Shown piece after piece: positions 40,808 to 50,500 of a DNA stretch of 54,218 bases. The stretch spans positions 1-54,218 of the forward strand of contig CAJUGH010000014.1 in assembly GCA_910586215.1 (NCBI GenBank). Direction: 5' to 3'. The notes beneath the pieces are model-generated. The model had not been told where the DNA came from, made no database searches, and was given only the letters and a program-made list of their open reading frames with translations. The first letter of the stretch is position 1; each line of letters begins with the position of its first letter. The translations under genes and the position numbers were made by a program. The stretch comes from an uncultured Acetatifactor sp. Lineage in GTDB: Bacteria; Bacillota; Clostridia; Lachnospirales; Lachnospiraceae.

Positions 40808-43800
40808 CTATTTAAAATATGCCACTCCGGACTCAAAGATCCGGATATCCTGCTCCCCGTAGATATTCATGGCAACAGCGCTGTCCCTTCTCTCAGAATG
40901 GGCCATCTTGCCGAAGCACCTTCCATCCGGGGAAGTGATCCCCTCGATGGCACAGTAGGAGCCATTGATATTATACTCTTCGTCCATGGATACATTGCCC
41001 TCCTGGTCGCAGTACTGGGTAGCCACCTGTCCCTCTTCAAAGAGTTTCTCCAGCCAGGCTTTCGGCGCCACAAAACGTCCCTCCCCGTGGGAGGCCGGAT
41101 TGCAGTAGACCCCGCCCAGAATAGCACCCTGAAGCCAGGGGGACTTGTTGGACACTACCTTGGTGTACACCATCCTGGAGATATGGCGGTTGATGGTATT
41201 GAAGGTCAAGGTCGGGGAATCTTCCTGCTGTCCCGTGATCTCCCCATATGGCACCAGCCCCAGCTTCACCAGGGCCTGGAAGCCATTGCAGATCCCCAGG
41301 GCCAGGCCATCCCTCTCCTGAAGCAGCTTCGTGACAGCCTCCTTCATCTTCTCATTCTGGAAGGCCGTGGCGAAGAACTTGGCACTGCCATCCGGCTCAT
41401 CTCCTGCGGAGAACCCTCCGGGGAACATAATGATCTGGGCCTGCCCGATGGCTTTTACAAACTCGTCCACGGACTGCCGGATATCCTCTGCACTCAGATT
41501 GCGGAACACCTTCGTGACCACATCTGCCCCTGCCCGCTCAAAGGCCTTGCGGCTGTCGTATTCGCAGTTGGTTCCCGGGAACACCGGGATAAACACGGTG
41601 GGCCTTGCCACCTTATGCCTGCACACGTAGACCCGGCTCGCCTGGTAGCTGGGACTTTCCACCGGCTCCCTGCCCTGCACGGCCCTGGTGGCAAAGACCT
41701 TCTCCAGCCTGGATGTCCAGGCGGCCAGGGCCTCCTCCAGGGGAATCTCCACGCTTTCTTCCCCTACGGCACCACTGCCTGGCCTGTGGTACACAAAAGC
41801 AGGCTTTTCTGTAACCGTTCCGATCTTCACCGCGTCATGGACCGCCGCAAGCACCGCATCCACCTTATCTGCCTTCACTTCTGCCAGGATATCCCCCAGG
41901 GCGTTCTCAAAGAGCGCCTCTGCCGTCACATCCCTGTCTATGGTCACGCCCAGCTTGTTGCCGAAGGCCATCTTGGACAGGGCGGCGGCCGCACCCCTGG
42001 CATCCAGGGCATAGGCAGAGACGATCACACCTTCCTCCATCAGTCCATGAATGGCTCCGTACAGTTCTGCCACGGCATCATATCTGGGGATATCATAGTC
42101 ATCCTTCTTGATCTGGAAACGCACCAGCATATTGCCGGGCTTCTTCAGTTCCGGTGTGATTACCTGGCCGTATTTTGCCACATCCACCGCAAAAGATACC
42201 AGTGTGGGGGGCACGTCAATGTCATTGAAGGTGCCCGACATGCTGTCCTTGCCGCCGATGGAAGGCAGGCCGAAACCGATCTGGGCGTCATACGCTCCCA
42301 GCAGGGCTGCAAAAGGCTGGCTCCAGCGGGAAGGGTCCTCCGTCATCCTGCGGAAATACTCCTGGAAGGTGAACCGTATCCTGGTGAAATCCCCGCCGCA
42401 GGCCACGATCCTGGCCATGGACTCCACCACCGCATAGACAGCCCCGTGATAGGGACTCCAGGAGGACAGATACGGGTCAAAACCATATGCCATCATGGTC
42501 ACGGTGTCCGTCCTGCCCTGCAGCACGGGCAGCTTCGCCACCATGGCCTGGGTCTCCGTCAGCTGATATTTTCCCCCGTAGGGCATGAGCACGCTGGCCG
42601 CACCGATGGAAGAGTCAAACATCTCCACCAGCCCCTTCTGGGAACATACATTCAAGTCGCCGAGCAGGGCAAGCCATGCCCCTTTCACATCCCCCTCCTG
42701 CAGCTTCTTCCCCACCCCAGGCACGGCCCATTTCTCGAAATAATTCTCCTTCTCGTCCGGGATATCCACCTTCACGGCAGTCTCCTGGTGGGCGCCGTTG
42801 GTATCCAGGAAGGCCCGCTTCAGGTCCACGATCTTCCTGCCCCTCCAGGTTAACACCAGGCGCGGTTCCTCTGTGACCACGGCCACAGCCACAGCTTCCA
42901 GGTTCTCCTGGGCCGCATATGTCAGAAACTGATCCACATTGCCGGGATCCACCACCACAGCCATGCGCTCCTGGGACTCGGAGATGGCCAGTTCCGTGCC
43001 GTCTAAACCTGCATATTTCTTGGGCACCTTGTCCAGGTCTACCTGAAGGCCGTCCGCCAGTTCCCCGATGGCAACGGACACACCGCCTGCCCCGAAGTCA
43101 TTACACTTCTTGATGATGCGGCTGACCTCCTGCCGGCGGAACAACCTCTGGATCTTGCGCTCCGTGGGAGCATTTCCCTTCTGGACCTCAGCGCCGCAGG
43201 TCTCTATGGAACTCTCCGTATGTACTTTGGAGGATCCGGTGGCACCGCCACAGCCGTCACGGCCCGTACGGCCTCCCAGCAGGATGATCACATCCCCCGG
43301 ATCGGAAGTCTCCCGGATCACGTTCCGCCTGGGTGCCGCACCCATGACTGCTCCGATTTCCATGCGCTTTGCCACATAGCCAGGATGGTAGATTTCCTTC
43401 ACGAAACCCGTAGCCAGGCCAATCTGGTTACCGTAGGAAGAATAGCCATTGGCTGCTCCCCGTACCAGCTTCTTCTGGGACAACTTGCCTTTCATGGTCT
43501 CAGACACGGGAACAGTGGGATCAGCTGCCCCGGTCACGCGCATGGCCTGGTACACATATCCACGTCCGGACAAGGGATCCCGGATGGCGCCACCCAGACA
43601 GGTGGCCGCACCGCCGAAAGGCTCGATCTCCGTGGGATGGTTGTGGGTCTCGTTCTTGAAGAACACCAGCCACTCCTCCCGTTCCTTCCTGTCCCCGTAA
43701 TCCATCTCCACCGGCACGATCACGGAGCAGGCATTGATCTCATCGGACTCCTCCATATCCTGGAGTTTCCCGTCTTTCTTCAGTTTCCGCATGGCCATAA

Positions 43801-44635
43801 GGGCCAGGTCCATCAGGCAGATGAACTTATCCTTCCTGCCCTGGAAGATCTCCTCCCTGGTGTCTAAGTAACTCTGGTAAGTGGTCTCTATGGGAGTCCG
43901 GTAATAGCCTTCCCCGAACTCCACCTTGGTCAGTTCCGTGGAGAAGGTAGTATGGCGGCAGTGGTCGGACCAGTAGGTATCCAGCACCCGGATCTCCGTC
44001 ATGGAAGGATCCCGCTTCTCCTCCTCCCGGAAATACCTCTGGATATGCAGGAAATCCTGGAAGGTCATTGCCAGGCCCAGGGAATCATACAGACCCTTAA
44101 GGTCTTCCTCCCCCATGGCACAAAAACCATCCAACACAGCCACATCCCCCGGCTCTTCATACTCCGTGATCAACGTCTCAGGCTTTACCAGGCCTGTCAG
44201 TCTGGAATCCACCGGGTTGATGCAGTATCCCTTGATCTTTTCAAATTCTTCCTCTGTGATATCCCCCAGGATCAGATATGTCACGGCAGTGCGGATCACC
44301 GGCTCTTCCTTCTCATCCAGGAATCTGACACACTGGACGGCAGAATCTGCCCGCTGGTCGAACTGCCCTGGCAGGAATTCCACGGAGAATGCCCTTGCCC
44401 CTTCCGGCAGGGGCAGTTCCTCCCGGTATAGGTCATCCACCGGCGGTTCGGAGAAAACAGTCCTGCAGGCCCTCTCAAACACAGGATCCGAAATATTTTC
44501 CACATCGTAGCGGATGAGCACCCGCACGCCCTGGACCTGGATCCCCAGGTAGTTCTTCAACTCCTCATGCAGTTCCTTGGCTTTCACTGCAAAAGGCGCC
44601 TTTTTCTCCACATAGATACGTCTCACATTACCCAT
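40808..44635 (-). CDS. purL: Phosphoribosylformylglycinamidine synthase, single-chain
   Basis: Fourth step of purine synthesis: converts FGAR, ATP and glutamine to FGAM. This 1275-residue chain joins the synthetase core and a C-terminal glutaminase, the clostridial long form. AIRS-type domains show 'DTYWSDHCRHTTFSTEL', 'FKNETHNHPTEIEPFGGAATCLGG' and 'GGRTGRDGCGGATGSSK'. The amidotransferase has the nucleophile Cys in 'LALGICNGFQALVKLG' and Gly-rich 'PGGFSAGDEPDGSAKF'. Other pur genes are absent here. A GTCCG-type hairpin abuts the ribosome site. Confidence 0.95.
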   Translation of the reverse strand: MGNVRRIYVEKKAPFAVKAKELHEELKNYLGIQVQGVRVLIRYDVENISDPVFERACRTVFSEPPVDDLYREELPLPEGARAFSVEFLPGQFDQRADSAVQCVRFLDEKEEPVIRTAVTYLILGDITEEEFEKIKGYCINPVDSRLTGLVKPETLITEYEEPGDVAVLDGFCAMGEEDLKGLYDSLGLAMTFQDFLHIQRYFREEEKRDPSMTEIRVLDTYWSDHCRHTTFSTELTKVEFGEGYYRTPIETTYQSYLDTREEIFQGRKDKFICLMDLALMAMRKLKKDGKLQDMEESDEINACSVIVPVEMDYGDRKEREEWLVFFKNETHNHPTEIEPFGGAATCLGGAIRDPLSGRGYVYQAMRVTGAADPTVPVSETMKGKLSQKKLVRGAANGYSSYGNQIGLATGFVKEIYHPGYVAKRMEIGAVMGAAPRRNVIRETSDPGDVIILLGGRTGRDGCGGATGSSKVHTESSIETCGAEVQKGNAPTERKIQRLFRRQEVSRIIKKCNDFGAGGVSVAIGELADGLQVDLDKVPKKYAGLDGTELAISESQERMAVVVDPGNVDQFLTYAAQENLEAVAVAVVTEEPRLVLTWRGRKIVDLKRAFLDTNGAHQETAVKVDIPDEKENYFEKWAVPGVGKKLQEGDVKGAWLALLGDLNVCSQKGLVEMFDSSIGAASVLMPYGGKYQLTETQAMVAKLPVLQGRTDTVTMMAYGFDPYLSSWSPYHGAVYAVVESMARIVACGGDFTRIRFTFQEYFRRMTEDPSRWSQPFAALLGAYDAQIGFGLPSIGGKDSMSGTFNDIDVPPTLVSFAVDVAKYGQVITPELKKPGNMLVRFQIKKDDYDIPRYDAVAELYGAIHGLMEEGVIVSAYALDARGAAAALSKMAFGNKLGVTIDRDVTAEALFENALGDILAEVKADKVDAVLAAVHDAVKIGTVTEKPAFVYHRPGSGAVGEESVEIPLEEALAAWTSRLEKVFATRAVQGREPVESPSYQASRVYVCRHKVARPTVFIPVFPGTNCEYDSRKAFERAGADVVTKVFRNLSAEDIRQSVDEFVKAIGQAQIIMFPGGFSAGDEPDGSAKFFATAFQNEKMKEAVTKLLQERDGLALGICNGFQALVKLGLVPYGEITGQQEDSPTLTFNTINRHISRMVYTKVVSNKSPWLQGAILGGVYCNPASHGEGRFVAPKAWLEKLFEEGQVATQYCDQEGNVSMDEEYNINGSYCAIEGITSPDGRCFGKMAHSERRDSAVAMNIYGEQDIRIFESGVAYFK

Positions 44636-44651
44636 ATCGTCTTAACCTCCT

Positions 44652-44669
44652 TGTCCGCATGGACGGACA
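44652..44669 (-). promoter_or_regulatory. Hairpin next to the purL ribosome site
   Basis: TGTCCG and CGGACA pair around a 6-base loop, and AAGGAGG follows directly on the mRNA. The same layout (GTCCGC-6 bases-GCGGAC-AAGGAGG) precedes the gene at 50501-50914. Confidence 0.5.
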
Positions 44670-44720
44670 TTTCTGTTTCTTTCCTATCCTTCTGTTTGCT
44701 GTTTTTTGCTTGTACAATTG

Positions 44721-45302
44721 TCACGGCGCATCCAGTGATTTTAATATGTAGGCAATCTCCCGGTCCACGGTCTCTGCGGTAATGCCAATGGTCTGGGCGC
44801 AGATCTTCAGTCCCTCCAGTACGAACATAATGTTCCGGGCCATGCCCTTGCAGTCCTCACAGTAGAATTCCCCGCTCTCCACCCCTGTCTGGATCAGCAT
44901 CTCCATAATCTTCACCGCGGAGTCAAACTGTTTCTTCAATACATTGTCCTTCTTCGTGGGATGGAATGCAAAGTAATATTCATAGATAGCCTGTGTCAGG
45001 GTATCCTCCTTGCGCAGTAACTCCTTCTTCTGCTCCTGCAAAAACAGAATCAAAATGTCTGCTGCCGTGGCATCCTCGTGGATGCTTCCTGAGAACACAT
45101 CGTCCGCCTCCTCACTCTCCAGCTTCAACACCTCCAGGAAGATCTGGCTGGTACTGTCGAAATACAGATAGAGACCGCCCCTGCTGATGTCACAGGCCTC
45201 CACAATGTCTTTCATGGTGACTTTCTTAAAGCCCTTCTCCACGAAGACCTTTCTGGCTGTCTCCAGTATGAACTTCTTCTTCTGTACCGATTTTTCTCCC
45301 AT
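44721..45302 (-). CDS. TetR/AcrR-family regulator
   Basis: A 193-residue regulator with the N-terminal helix-turn-helix 'VTMKDIVEACDISRGGLYLYFDSTSQIFLEVL' (about 28-60) and a helical ligand-binding domain. AAGGAGA touches an ATG at 45308 and stands 7 bases from the ATG at 45302, so I start at 45302. It lies 85 bases upstream of purL on the same strand and 66 bases after the 155-residue unknown gene; whether it controls either is unknown. Confidence 0.88.
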   Translation of the reverse strand: MGEKSVQKKKFILETARKVFVEKGFKKVTMKDIVEACDISRGGLYLYFDSTSQIFLEVLKLESEEADDVFSGSIHEDATAADILILFLQEQKKELLRKEDTLTQAIYEYYFAFHPTKKDNVLKKQFDSAVKIMEMLIQTGVESGEFYCEDCKGMARNIMFVLEGLKICAQTIGITAETVDREIAYILKSLDAP

Positions 45303-45368
45303 GGCCATTCTCCTTCTCGGTCAAAATAGATTTCTTTTCGTGGCTTTGCCGCGGCAGACTTAAGGTTG

Positions 45369-45836
45369 CTACTCCATCTGAATGGATTTGTCCCAGTATT
45401 CGATGATCTTCTGCATCTGTTTCAGCACCAGGTAATAAATGTTCTCCTGCAACCCCTGGCTCCACAGATACCCTTTTGTCCTGCCCCCCAGCACATATTT
45501 GGACAGGATGCCCCGGAGCATATCCCAGTCCTTAAGATCCGCATTCTGAATGATCCTGCGCTCTTCCTCATGGGTCTTAATCCGGTTGCGGGTATAGACA
45601 TAACGATAATTCTTATCCATCAGCGAAGACCTTGACATCTCCTTCACAAACCCCATCAATGTGGAATCGTACACCGGGAACTTCAAGGAATGTTCCGTAG
45701 ACTCCGGATCCTGGTAATAGGTACTGCCAGTCTGTCCCGCATTTTTCTCCAGCCAGGGCAGATAGCGCCAAAAGGAAGCCGTCTCCTGCTTTAACTCCTC
45801 CACCAGCTGCTGCCTGTATTCCCAGTCTTGATCCAT
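45369..45836 (-). CDS. Conserved-looking protein of unknown function (155 residues)
   Basis: A soluble, mostly helical protein. Notable stretches are 'QQLVEELKQETASFWRYLPWLEKNAG', 'FPVYDSTLMGFVKEMSRSSLMDKNYRYVYTR' and a final 'YYLVLKQMQKIIEYWDKSI'. I cannot name a family. The frame extends to 45944, but residues before 45836 are AT-rich leader sequence; AAAGGTG lies upstream of ATG 45836. It is divergent from the 768-residue cyclic-nucleotide-binding-like gene, sharing a 229-base intergenic region, so the two may be co-regulated. Confidence 0.65.
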   Translation of the reverse strand: MDQDWEYRQQLVEELKQETASFWRYLPWLEKNAGQTGSTYYQDPESTEHSLKFPVYDSTLMGFVKEMSRSSLMDKNYRYVYTRNRIKTHEEERRIIQNADLKDWDMLRGILSKYVLGGRTKGYLWSQGLQENIYYLVLKQMQKIIEYWDKSIQME

Positions 45837-45951
45837 AAAACACACCACACCTTTCTGTTTTGACCGCATTTTTCCAAAACTGACACATATGTATTTTAAT
45901 TTTATCATATTTTTATTAAATGTACAGTAGAAAATTATAGGCAACCTGTTG

Positions 45952-45996
45952 TATACTAGAGAAAAGCAGTAGCAGTTCAGTTCCCTGTCTGAACTG
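45952..45996 (+). promoter_or_regulatory. Candidate -10 box and leader hairpin of the 768-residue gene
   Basis: TATACT (45952-45957), without a clear -35, is followed by CAGTTCAG (45973-45980)/CTGAACTG (45989-45996), a perfect 8-bp inverted repeat with an 8-base loop. Placed near the transcription start, it suits an operator or RNA leader structure. Confidence 0.45.
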
Positions 45997-46065
45997 TTAT
46001 GAAAAGCGTACCAAAATGTTCCTTAAGGATATGGGAACAAAAACCTTGCAAGGAGAAACAGAGCA

Positions 46066-48372
46066 ATGGCTGGAATCACTTTGGAAAAAGAGAAAAGACT
46101 TTACCGCAGCGGGATGCCCATAAGCGCCCTGCACCTGATCACCCAGGGAAAGGTGGCTGCAGAGTATCCTGGCGGCTCCTATGTGCTGAAGAAAGGCGAT
46201 GTCATCGGTGTGGGGGAACTGTGCTCAGAACTGCACTTCCTGGGCTATACCACCCTGGAGGAGACTTCCCTGCTGAACTTCTCTGCCAACACCATAGAAT
46301 CCCTGGACAAGTTCCTGGAGAAGAACCTGGATCTCACCAGGCTGTTCCTGCGCTCCCTGTTCAAGCAGATCACCATTCTCTTAGGGCAGTGCTCCCTTTC
46401 GGAGATGTCTTGTATTGAATTGTACCAGAACCTTATGGAGGATTATCACCTCTACCATGAGTTAAGTGACCATTACCGCATCCCCTCCCACCCCCTGGAA
46501 GGTATCGAAGAAGTCACGGCCTATCTGGTCGAGGACTCTGACCCCTGGCTGAACGGTTATTACCAGGGACTGAAATCCTTCTATGCAGGGGAAGGGGCCA
46601 GGATGCTTGCAGAACTTCCCGGCATCTCTCTGGGCATGCTCAAAAAAGGCTGCCTGGATTTCCGGAAGGCCTATTCCATTCTGGACGAACAATTCCAGTA
46701 CCGCTGCCAGGTCATGCCTTATTATTTCCGGCCCTCTGGCGGCGACCTGTTCGACATGTGTACAGCCCTCTACCACAGCCTGGGACAGACCAATGAAGAT
46801 GCAGGCCGGCTCTACCAGAAAATTGACCGGATGATCCATACCCTGGAGAATGCCTATTCCCTGGACCAGGATGCCGTAGCCCTGCGAGTTGGCAATTTCC
46901 GCAGCAGCACTGCACAACCCATTTCCCCTGAGGCTCCCTCCGGGGATGCCCTGGCCAAACAGGAAGCAGAGGCTGCCAATGCCAGATGTGCCATTGCAGG
47001 CAGCTTAAACGCCATCTTGGATTTTGCACAGATGGATCCGGAGAAGAGCAAGACCTTCCGCAATCATGTGGCAAGCTACAAGGCACTGGGCGACAAAAAT
47101 GCCATGGAGGACTCCGTCAACCGCCTGCGCAGACAATTGACAGAAGAATTCCATGACCTGTATGCCGCTGTATGTAAGCGTGCCCTAATAAGTTCCCAGA
47201 TTTCTGCCCCGGTGAAGCTGTTTCTGTATTTTGGCGTGGTGGATGAAGAACTGGCCGGATTACAGAACTGCGAGACCCTGTACCGCCTGGCCCAGACCAT
47301 GGAGGACAGTTCACAGTCCGGCTTCTATCCTTTCTACCACTGGCTGCAGGCTGTTTTCGACGGGGAGAAGGAACCCAGCCGCAATGAATTTGACGAGGAT
47401 TACAATGTCTATCTGAACAAACAGAAAGCCATGGGCAACATCACGGCGGCACAGGCTTCCCTGATGCAGAATGATCCCATGTTCAAGATTGATTTTGAGC
47501 TGGAAAATATGTTCCGTCAGTCCAACAAGGTGACTTTCGGGCGCATCACTACCTACTGCCCTCTCTTCGCGGCTGAGAATGTGCTGAAGGACCTGGATGA
47601 CTCCTATGTCACCCTGGCCAAGATCAACAGCGCCATTGAGACCGTCAGGACAGTGGATTATTCCGCTTATTACAGGGAAAGCCTGGATCTGGAACACATG
47701 GACACCATGGGTAAGGAGACCGTACACATGGAATTTCTGCCTGACGTTATCCTCATGCCCAATGCAGGAACCAGGGGCGTCATGTGGCAGGAGATTGAAG
47801 GCAAGAAACGGAACAGTCCTTCCCGGATGGTCTTCTCCATCTTCCATCTGGAGGATATCACCACCTCCCTGATCCGCCTCACCGGGGAATTCCGCTGGGA
47901 GATGTGCAAGCGGATCCAGGGTGCCCGCTGGAATGACGTGACGGAACGGTCCCTCACCAGTGAGTACTTTGACTATGTGCAGTTCTACCGCAAGAACCAT
48001 GAACTCAGCGCCGAGGCCAAGGAGCGGCTCCACACCAGTCTCCAGCGGGCCAGGAACAGTTTCAAGGAAATGTTCGTCAGGGACTATATCCTGTGGGTCC
48101 TGTTCGAGGGGAACAATTCTCCCCGGCTGAACAAGGTTGCCAGGAGGATTCTTCTGACTTACTGTCCTTTCTCTGCAGAACTTTCCGTCAGCATGGAGCA
48201 GAATCCCCTGTTCTCAGAACTGCTGAGCCGCCAGAAAACCCTTAAGAGCCAGCGCTTGCACCACTTAAACATGATATGCCAGAAGCTGCGCAATGCCAAT
48301 ACCCCCATCCCGGCCTCCTTAGAGGCAGAGATCGCATATACCCGGGGCCAGCGGGAGAAGAAAAAACCTTGA
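46066..48372 (+). CDS. Large protein with N-terminal cyclic-nucleotide-binding-like domain, unknown function
   Basis: A 768-residue soluble protein. Residues about 5-90 have the cNMP-binding (Crp-like) beta-roll pattern: 'LYRSGMPISALHLITQGKVAAEYPGGSYVLKKGDVIGVGELC'. The usual phosphate-binding arginine motif (GE.a....RsA) is not evident, so a ligand may be different or absent. There is no helix-turn-helix after it. The remaining about 670 residues are helical with some beta segments ('ETVHMEFLPDVILMPNAGTRGVMWQEIEG', 'SLIRLTGEFRWEMCKRIQGARWNDV') and match no family I know. No signal peptide or membrane helices. AAGGAG lies 10 bases before ATG. Unknown genes flank both sides. Confidence 0.7.
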   Translation: MAGITLEKEKRLYRSGMPISALHLITQGKVAAEYPGGSYVLKKGDVIGVGELCSELHFLGYTTLEETSLLNFSANTIESLDKFLEKNLDLTRLFLRSLFKQITILLGQCSLSEMSCIELYQNLMEDYHLYHELSDHYRIPSHPLEGIEEVTAYLVEDSDPWLNGYYQGLKSFYAGEGARMLAELPGISLGMLKKGCLDFRKAYSILDEQFQYRCQVMPYYFRPSGGDLFDMCTALYHSLGQTNEDAGRLYQKIDRMIHTLENAYSLDQDAVALRVGNFRSSTAQPISPEAPSGDALAKQEAEAANARCAIAGSLNAILDFAQMDPEKSKTFRNHVASYKALGDKNAMEDSVNRLRRQLTEEFHDLYAAVCKRALISSQISAPVKLFLYFGVVDEELAGLQNCETLYRLAQTMEDSSQSGFYPFYHWLQAVFDGEKEPSRNEFDEDYNVYLNKQKAMGNITAAQASLMQNDPMFKIDFELENMFRQSNKVTFGRITTYCPLFAAENVLKDLDDSYVTLAKINSAIETVRTVDYSAYYRESLDLEHMDTMGKETVHMEFLPDVILMPNAGTRGVMWQEIEGKKRNSPSRMVFSIFHLEDITTSLIRLTGEFRWEMCKRIQGARWNDVTERSLTSEYFDYVQFYRKNHELSAEAKERLHTSLQRARNSFKEMFVRDYILWVLFEGNNSPRLNKVARRILLTYCPFSAELSVSMEQNPLFSELLSRQKTLKSQRLHHLNMICQKLRNANTPIPASLEAEIAYTRGQREKKKP

Positions 48373-48398
48373 AACGGGGCATTTGGGGCAGCCCTGTC

Positions 48399-48851
48399 TC
48401 AAGGGATGTCCTGACCCGTTTCCCCCTGCATCTTATCCATGAAGTTCATAAGGGCCGTGGGTTCTTCTTCCATCCGGGCCAGTGTATGGAAAGCTGACAG
48501 GAGCAGACGCTGCCTGCGGTAGCGGTTCATGTCCTGGGGCCTGTCCATATATAGCTTGAAGTGGTCTACCTGCCACACCAGCACATCTGCCAGGGTGTAA
48601 CCTGCCACCTGGTACCTGCACAGGAACTCCCCATAGTCATGATAATAGGCCAGTTCCTGTAGCAGCCCCTCCGAGCGGGAGATCTCCTGCCACAGGGTCT
48701 CTCCATATGCCCTGTCCTCCCCCGCCTGCACAGACAGATCCAGGATATAGGCATGCAGGGTATCCAAAGCTGCCGCCAGTTGCCGTTCCTGGAATGTCTG
48801 CTCCAATGTCCGTTCTTCCACTTCCCCTGTCCTCCCTGTCCTTTCTGTCAT
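48399..48851 (-). CDS. Protein of unknown function (150 residues)
   Basis: A soluble helical protein, rich in Glu, Arg, Tyr and Leu: 'AALDTLHAYILDLSVQAGED', 'GLLQELAYYHDYGEFLCRYQVAGYTLADVLVWQVDHFKLYMDR', 'LLLSAFHTLARMEEEP'. No family recognised. It ends 27 bases from the 3' end of the 768-residue gene, tail to tail. GGAGAAAGGA precedes ATG. The start lies about 65 bases beyond the tRNA terminator, so it may have its own promoter or depend on read-through. Confidence 0.65.
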   Translation of the reverse strand: MTERTGRTGEVEERTLEQTFQERQLAAALDTLHAYILDLSVQAGEDRAYGETLWQEISRSEGLLQELAYYHDYGEFLCRYQVAGYTLADVLVWQVDHFKLYMDRPQDMNRYRRQRLLLSAFHTLARMEEEPTALMNFMDKMQGETGQDIP

Positions 48852-48915
48852 TGTCCTTTCTCCTCCTGTTCCTGCAAATATCCCTCGGATGCAATAGTCA
48901 AATCTCGCGGGAATG

Positions 48916-48957
48916 AAAAAAGAACCTTGAAAACAACATCATTGTCTTTCAAGGTTC
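48916..48957 (-). terminator. Terminator after tRNA-Trp
   Basis: AACCTTGAAA pairs with TTTCAAGGTT, with an extra ACAA/TTGT inner stem, and TTTTTT follows on the minus strand. It starts about 12 bases after the tRNA end. Confidence 0.85.
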
Positions 48958-48968
48958 CCTCCACATAG

Positions 48969-49039
48969 CAGGGGAAGAGAGGATCGAACTCCCGTTTACG
49001 GTTTTGGAGACCGCCGCACTACCGCTGTACTATTCCCCT
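48969..49039 (-). tRNA. tRNA-Trp (anticodon CCA)
   Basis: The cloverleaf is complete on the minus strand: acceptor AGGGGAA/TTCCCCT, D stem GTAC/GTGC with an AGCGGTA loop, anticodon stem GCGGT/ACCGT with loop CTCCAAA (anticodon CCA), a 4-base variable loop, and T arm GGGAG-TTCGATC-CTCTC. The discriminator is G, as expected for bacterial tRNA-Trp. CCA is not encoded. It lies downstream of radA on the same strand. Confidence 0.95.
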
Positions 49040-49109
49040 GTGTCAACTCACCGACAAAAGTTAGTATATCACATAAGACACCTCTTTGGCAAGTACTTTT
49101 TTATAAAGT

Positions 49110-50495
49110 TCAACTAAACAACCACTCCATGGCATCCTGCACGGTCTTCACACCTACTATCTCCATCCTGCTTTGCTTTGCACATTCTTTTACACACACA
49201 GCCGGAAGGATACAGACCTCAAATCCCAGCTTCTCTGCCTCTGCCACCCGCCAGGCTGCCATGCTCACGGCCCGCACCTCCCCAGATAGTCCCACTTCCC
49301 CGAAAGCCACCAGCTTCGGATTCAACTCCACATTCCGGAAGCTGGACAACACCGCAAGCACGATCCCCAGGTCAATGGCCGGCTCCAGGACTTTCATCCC
49401 ACCGGTAATATTCACATAGGCATCGCAGGCGGCAAGCTGCACTCCGGATCTCTTTTCCAGCACTGCCATCAGCAGGTTCACCCGGTTAAAGTCCGTCCCT
49501 GTGGTCTGTCTTCTGGGAATCCCAAAATTGCTGTGGCACACCAGTGCCTGGATCTCCACCAGCAGAGGCCTGGTACCTTCCATGGTGCAGACCACCACGC
49601 AGCCACTGGCCTTCTCGGGCCTGCCGTTTAACATATACTCCGATGCGTTCTGCACTTCTGCCAGGCCTTGTTCCCGCATCTCAAAGACACCGATCTCATT
49701 GGTGGACCCGAAACGGTTCTTCACTCCCCGCAGGATCCGGTAGGAGGCATGCCTGTCCCCCTCAAAATACAGCACGGCATCCACCATGTGTTCCAGCACC
49801 CTGGGACCAGCCACAGTTCCCTCCTTGGTCACATGGCCCACGATCAGCACGGATACCCCCAGGCCTTTTGCAAGCTGGAGCAGGATTCCTGTGGTCTCCC
49901 GCACCTGGGATATGCTGCCCGGCGCCGCAGACACGGTCTCGCTGTACATGGTCTGAATGGAATCTATGACCACTACCTCTGGCATATGGCTTCGGATGAC
50001 CTCCGTGATCTCATTTAAATTCGTCTCACACAGCAAGGTCATGTTCCTGGAAAAATCCCCAATCCGGTCTGCCCGCATCCTGATCTGGGTGAGGGACTCT
50101 TCCCCGGATATATACAGCACCTTCCTCCCTACAGACGAAAGGGTACGGCATACCTGCAACAGCAGGGTGGACTTGCCAATGCCAGGATCCCCTCCCACCA
50201 GGGTCAAGGATCCCTGTACAATGCCGCCACCCAGCACCCGGTCAAGTTCTCCCATGCCAGTAGCCAGCCTGTCCTCCTTACGGATCACCACATCCGAAAG
50301 CACGCTGGGCTCCCGTCTTCTCAGTCTGCGCCCTTCCGGCAGGACACCTGCCCCTTTTGTGTAGGAAGCCTTGCTCACAGCCTCCTCCACAAAAGTATTC
50401 CACTCCCTGCATCCAGGACATTGTCCCATCCATTTTGCAGACTCATATCCGCAGTTCTGACAGAAAAATATCGTTCCTGACTTGCCCTTCGCCAT
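49110..50495 (-). CDS. radA: DNA repair protein RadA
   Basis: A 461-residue RecA-like helicase that promotes branch migration in recombination. The N-terminal zinc finger is 'CQNCGYESAKWMGQCPGC', Walker A is 'GGDPGIGKSTLL' near residue 100, the RadA-specific 'KNRFGSTNEIGVFEM' is near 255, and the C-terminal Lon-like domain has 'VNITGGMKVLEPAIDLGIVLAV' and 'FGEVGLSGEVRAV'. It begins 5 bases after the stop of the upstream 137-residue gene with a weak ribosome site, so coupling is likely. Full length for the family. Confidence 0.96.
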   Translation of the reverse strand: MAKGKSGTIFFCQNCGYESAKWMGQCPGCREWNTFVEEAVSKASYTKGAGVLPEGRRLRRREPSVLSDVVIRKEDRLATGMGELDRVLGGGIVQGSLTLVGGDPGIGKSTLLLQVCRTLSSVGRKVLYISGEESLTQIRMRADRIGDFSRNMTLLCETNLNEITEVIRSHMPEVVVIDSIQTMYSETVSAAPGSISQVRETTGILLQLAKGLGVSVLIVGHVTKEGTVAGPRVLEHMVDAVLYFEGDRHASYRILRGVKNRFGSTNEIGVFEMREQGLAEVQNASEYMLNGRPEKASGCVVVCTMEGTRPLLVEIQALVCHSNFGIPRRQTTGTDFNRVNLLMAVLEKRSGVQLAACDAYVNITGGMKVLEPAIDLGIVLAVLSSFRNVELNPKLVAFGEVGLSGEVRAVSMAAWRVAEAEKLGFEVCILPAVCVKECAKQSRMEIVGVKTVQDAMEWLFS

Positions 50496-50500
50496 GCCCG

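Noticed and set aside
40802..42853. Open frame of 683 codons on the plus strand
   Set aside because: It lies wholly antisense to purL; the frame is open because of purL codon bias, and the translation has no family features.
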